A DNA stretch of 64,000 bases from Streptomyces liliiviolaceus (GTDB lineage Bacteria; Actinomycetota; Actinomycetes; Streptomycetales; Streptomycetaceae): contig NZ_JAGPYQ010000001.1 of the NCBI RefSeq assembly GCF_018070025.1, positions 4,712,001 to 4,776,000 on the forward strand. Direction: 5' to 3'. How positions within the stretch are numbered: position 1 is the stretch's first letter; every line of letters starts with the position of its first letter. This document shows positions 61,902-64,000 of the stretch, piece after piece. The position numbers and the translations under genes are program-made. The notes beneath the pieces are model-generated. The model saw only the letters and a list, made by a program, of their open reading frames with translations. It had not been told where the DNA came from and made no database searches.

Positions 61902-62894
61902 CTAGCCCCGAGCGACTTCAGCGGTGTGCGCGGGGGTGTAGCGCTCGCCCGTCACCTGGTCGCTCAGCGGGTCCAGCGCGGCCAGCGCCTCGGCATCCAG
62001 GGTGAGATCCAGTGCGGCCGCGTTCTGCTCCAGCCGGGCCGGGCTGCGGGTGCCCGGAATGGTTGCCACCGCCACCCCGATCCGCTCGGCCTGGGCGTAC
62101 ACCCAGGCCAGCGCCACCTGCGCCGGAGTGGCACCCAGCCGGTCGGCCACCTCGCGCACGGTCCGCGCGATCTTCTCGTTGGCCTCGCCCGCTTCGCCGG
62201 CGAAGCGGGGGTTGGTGCGCCGGAAGTCCTTCTCGCCCAGTGCGGAGCGGTCCAGGGTGCCGGTCAGGAACCCCCGCCCCAGCGGCGAGTACGGCACCAG
62301 CCCGACCCCCAGATCGGCCATCACCGGGGTGACCGCCTCGACGTCGCGGGTCCACAGCGAGTACTCGCTCTGCACCGCTGCGATCGGGTGGACCGCGTGC
62401 GCCCGGCGCAGCAGTTCGCCGTCGACCTCGGACAGGCCCAGATGGCGGACCTTGCCCGCCTCGACGAGCTCGGCCATCGCCCCGACGGTCTCCTCGATCT
62501 CCACGTCCTGGGGCGGGCGGTGGGCGTAGTACAGGTCGATCACCTCGACGCCCAACCGCAGCAGCGAGGCGTCGCAGGAGCGCAGCACGTAGTCCCGGGC
62601 ACCGCGGATGCGGCGTGCCCGGTCGCCGGCGCTGCGGTCGATGCCGAACTTGGTGGCCAACTGCACCTGGTCCCGGCGGCCGTGGACGGCGCGGCCCACC
62701 AGCACCTCGTTGTGCCCGGTGCCGTAGGCGTCGGCAGTGTCCAGGAACGTGATGCCCAACTCCAGGGCCCGGTCGATGGTGGCCAGGCCGCCATCCCAGT
62801 CAGCGGCGCCATAGCTCTCGCTCATCCCCATGCACCCCAGGCCCATCGCGCTGACGGTGAGACCGGGCGAGCCGAGCGTGGTTCGGGTGATCAT
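61902..62894 (-). CDS. Aldo/keto reductase (YajO/general stress type), second copy
   Basis: 330 aa, ATG at 62894. [105 protein letters not shown]. All four catalytic residues are present. Same subfamily as 52530-53519; the pair may be old paralogues. Monocistronic. Confidence 0.93.
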   Translation of the reverse strand: MITRTTLGSPGLTVSAMGLGCMGMSESYGAADWDGGLATIDRALELGITFLDTADAYGTGHNEVLVGRAVHGRRDQVQLATKFGIDRSAGDRARRIRGARDYVLRSCDASLLRLGVEVIDLYYAHRPPQDVEIEETVGAMAELVEAGKVRHLGLSEVDGELLRRAHAVHPIAAVQSEYSLWTRDVEAVTPVMADLGVGLVPYSPLGRGFLTGTLDRSALGEKDFRRTNPRFAGEAGEANEKIARTVREVADRLGATPAQVALAWVYAQAERIGVAVATIPGTRSPARLEQNAAALDLTLDAEALAALDPLSDQVTGERYTPAHTAEVARG

Positions 62895-63466
62895 GCGCGG
62901 ATACTCCTCCTGCCCGACGGACCGGGCGGTACCTCAAGGGCTGACGAACGCCTCCGACGCTAGGATTTGGAGCGCGCTCGAAGTCAAGCCCGAGGACCGG
63001 GTCCTCACCGCCGGAGCGCGCAGCCGCTCCAGCTCCGAGACCCGTCTGCCTTTCTGTAGTCGACCGTGAATGCGTTCCGGCCATGCGCCGTCACCGGACG
63101 GCCCGCCCATTTTCGTGCTCTGCGCCGCCCTGCGGACGGTGATGGCCCTCACCACGCTCCACACGCGGCAGTTCTGACACAGCGATACGCCGTGAACGGC
63201 CACGTCCACTTGCCCGGAAAGGAGCTGTTGCCAGGCGCATATGCGCCTCTATCCTGGGAGCAGTCCGTGGACCGACGACGATCCGTTGCTACGGTGTCGT
63301 GGTTCGACGATCACTCGGGCCCAAGGGGCGCCCTTACGTCAGCGGCTGTCCTGCGGGGCTCGGATCCCGCCCTTCTCGGCGCCGCGCGGGAACCATCACC
63401 GCCCCCAGTTCCGGCCCTCCAAAGGGCGGTCTTCGCTTCCCTTCACCGGTGCACGGCCCTTGGGAA
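62895..63466. other. 572-base region between the AKR and STAS genes
   Basis: Both flanking genes point away from it, so it should hold their promoters. No open frame with a ribosome site or known domain; no repeat of note. Confidence 0.4.
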
Positions 63467-63808
63467 ATGTCTGCGATGTCGACCTCCTTCGGCGACGACC
63501 TCCTCCTCATCCATCCCCTGATACTCGAACCTGGCATCAAGCTCTACGGCCAGGTCATGGGTGCCCACAAGATCCCCCTCAACCTGGCCCTTCTCGCCTG
63601 CCGCCGTCAGGCAAGCGACATCACCGTCGACCTCACCCACGTCGACTACCTCTCGCAGAGCGCCCTGGAGACGCTGGTCGGCGCCGCCCGCACCCTGCCC
63701 GCCCCCGCACATCTGACCCTGCGCGCCCAACCCCGCCTCGGCCTGGCCCAACGCCTGGCCGACCACGGCTGGCACCAGACCCAAAGCCTGCACCTCGCTG
63801 CCGCCTGA
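63467..63808 (+). CDS. STAS domain protein (anti-sigma factor antagonist-like)
   Basis: 113 aa from ATG 63467 (ATG 63476 also possible). LLLIHPLILEPGIKLYGQVMGAHKIPLNLAL, then ITVDLTHVDYLSQSALETLVGAARTLP, where DYLSQSAL occupies the place of the phosphorylatable DSSG loop; Ser is present. LTLRAQPRLGLAQRLADHGW forms the last helix. Such proteins bind anti-sigma kinases or act in MEDS-type sensory pairs; no partner gene is within the window. Confidence 0.85.
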   Translation: MSAMSTSFGDDLLLIHPLILEPGIKLYGQVMGAHKIPLNLALLACRRQASDITVDLTHVDYLSQSALETLVGAARTLPAPAHLTLRAQPRLGLAQRLADHGWHQTQSLHLAAA

Positions 63809-63843
63809 ACCACCAGGGTGTCTACCGCAGCCACGCACCTCAT

Positions 63844-63859
63844 CACCTCACACGAGGTG
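63844..63859. terminator. Small hairpin CACCTC-ACAC-GAGGTG after the STAS gene
   Basis: 6-bp perfect stem, 4-nt loop, 36 bases after the STAS stop; followed by a larger hairpin at 63891. Confidence 0.4.
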
Positions 63860-63890
63860 GCGATCTCCCAGTGCCCAGACTCCGCACCGG

Positions 63891-63942
63891 CGAACCCGTC
63901 CTGCCCGGCCGCCCCACGCGAAGGCCGTCCAGGACGGGTTCG
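63891..63942. terminator. 13-bp perfect hairpin after the STAS gene
   Basis: Arms CGAACCCGTCCTG (63891-63903) and complement (63930-63942) with a 26-nt GC-rich loop. Likely terminator at the end of the STAS transcript. Confidence 0.6.
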
Positions 63943-64000
63943 CCACAGCCCTGCATCGCATCATGTCCTTTGACCGCGGCCGTCGTTGAACCGGAACGAA

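Overview
The window is high-GC DNA with the codon bias, GTG/TTG starts and gene families of Streptomyces or a close relative. It holds at least four complete or near-complete insertion sequences (IS427-type IS5, IS200/IS605, IS630, IS1031-like IS5), two transposase remnants and about seven broken genes. That density suggests a chromosome arm or a large linear plasmid, not the conserved core, although one housekeeping gene (serA) is present.

Left part (1-19.7 kb). A secreted RHS/YD-repeat protein runs off the left edge. Next is a minus-strand biosynthetic operon: a 2371-residue reducing type I polyketide synthase (KS-AT-DH-ER-KR-ACP-ACP), a KAS III-like acyltransferase, a DedA membrane protein and a ThDP enzyme of the phosphonopyruvate/sulfopyruvate decarboxylase family, closed by a strong hairpin terminator. 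Divergent from it are a small Cys-Cys protein and an ArsO-type flavoprotein, then an SDR and an ArsR repressor. A PKS and a phosphonopyruvate-decarboxylase-like enzyme beside arsO/arsR recall the actinomycete organoarsenical (bisenarsan-type) clusters. No gene for forming the C-As or C-P bond was recognised in the window.

Metal island (24.4-32.1 kb). It contains a TauE/SafE permease, a CmtR-type repressor with a Cys-tailed cation efflux protein, the large subunit of a B12-dependent acyl-CoA mutase, a TetR regulator, and an ars locus: an ArsR-ACR3 pair diverging from two arsenate reductases and a truncated thioredoxin reductase (ArsT remnant). Each metal repressor has palindromes at its own promoter.

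Middle (32-41 kb). An ATP-binding regulatory gene is split by an IS427-type element with a CTAG duplication. Then come a small membrane protein, an intact tnpA/tnpB element, a colicin-type immunity gene without a recognised toxin, serA, and an IS630 element with TA duplication.

Right part (41-64 kb). This is accessory metabolism: hydrolase and esterase genes under a TetR, a MazF/PemK-like toxin, and an operon GntR - ADP-ribosylglycohydrolase - NCS1 permease - PfkB kinase that looks like uptake and breakdown of a nucleoside-like compound. PadR/membrane and PAP2 genes follow. The last stretch holds many NAD(P)-dependent oxidoreductases (three aldo/keto reductases, two SDRs, one beta-hydroxyacid dehydrogenase-like) with two XRE-MmyB regulators, another IS, and a STAS protein. 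Short tandem repeats are common here.
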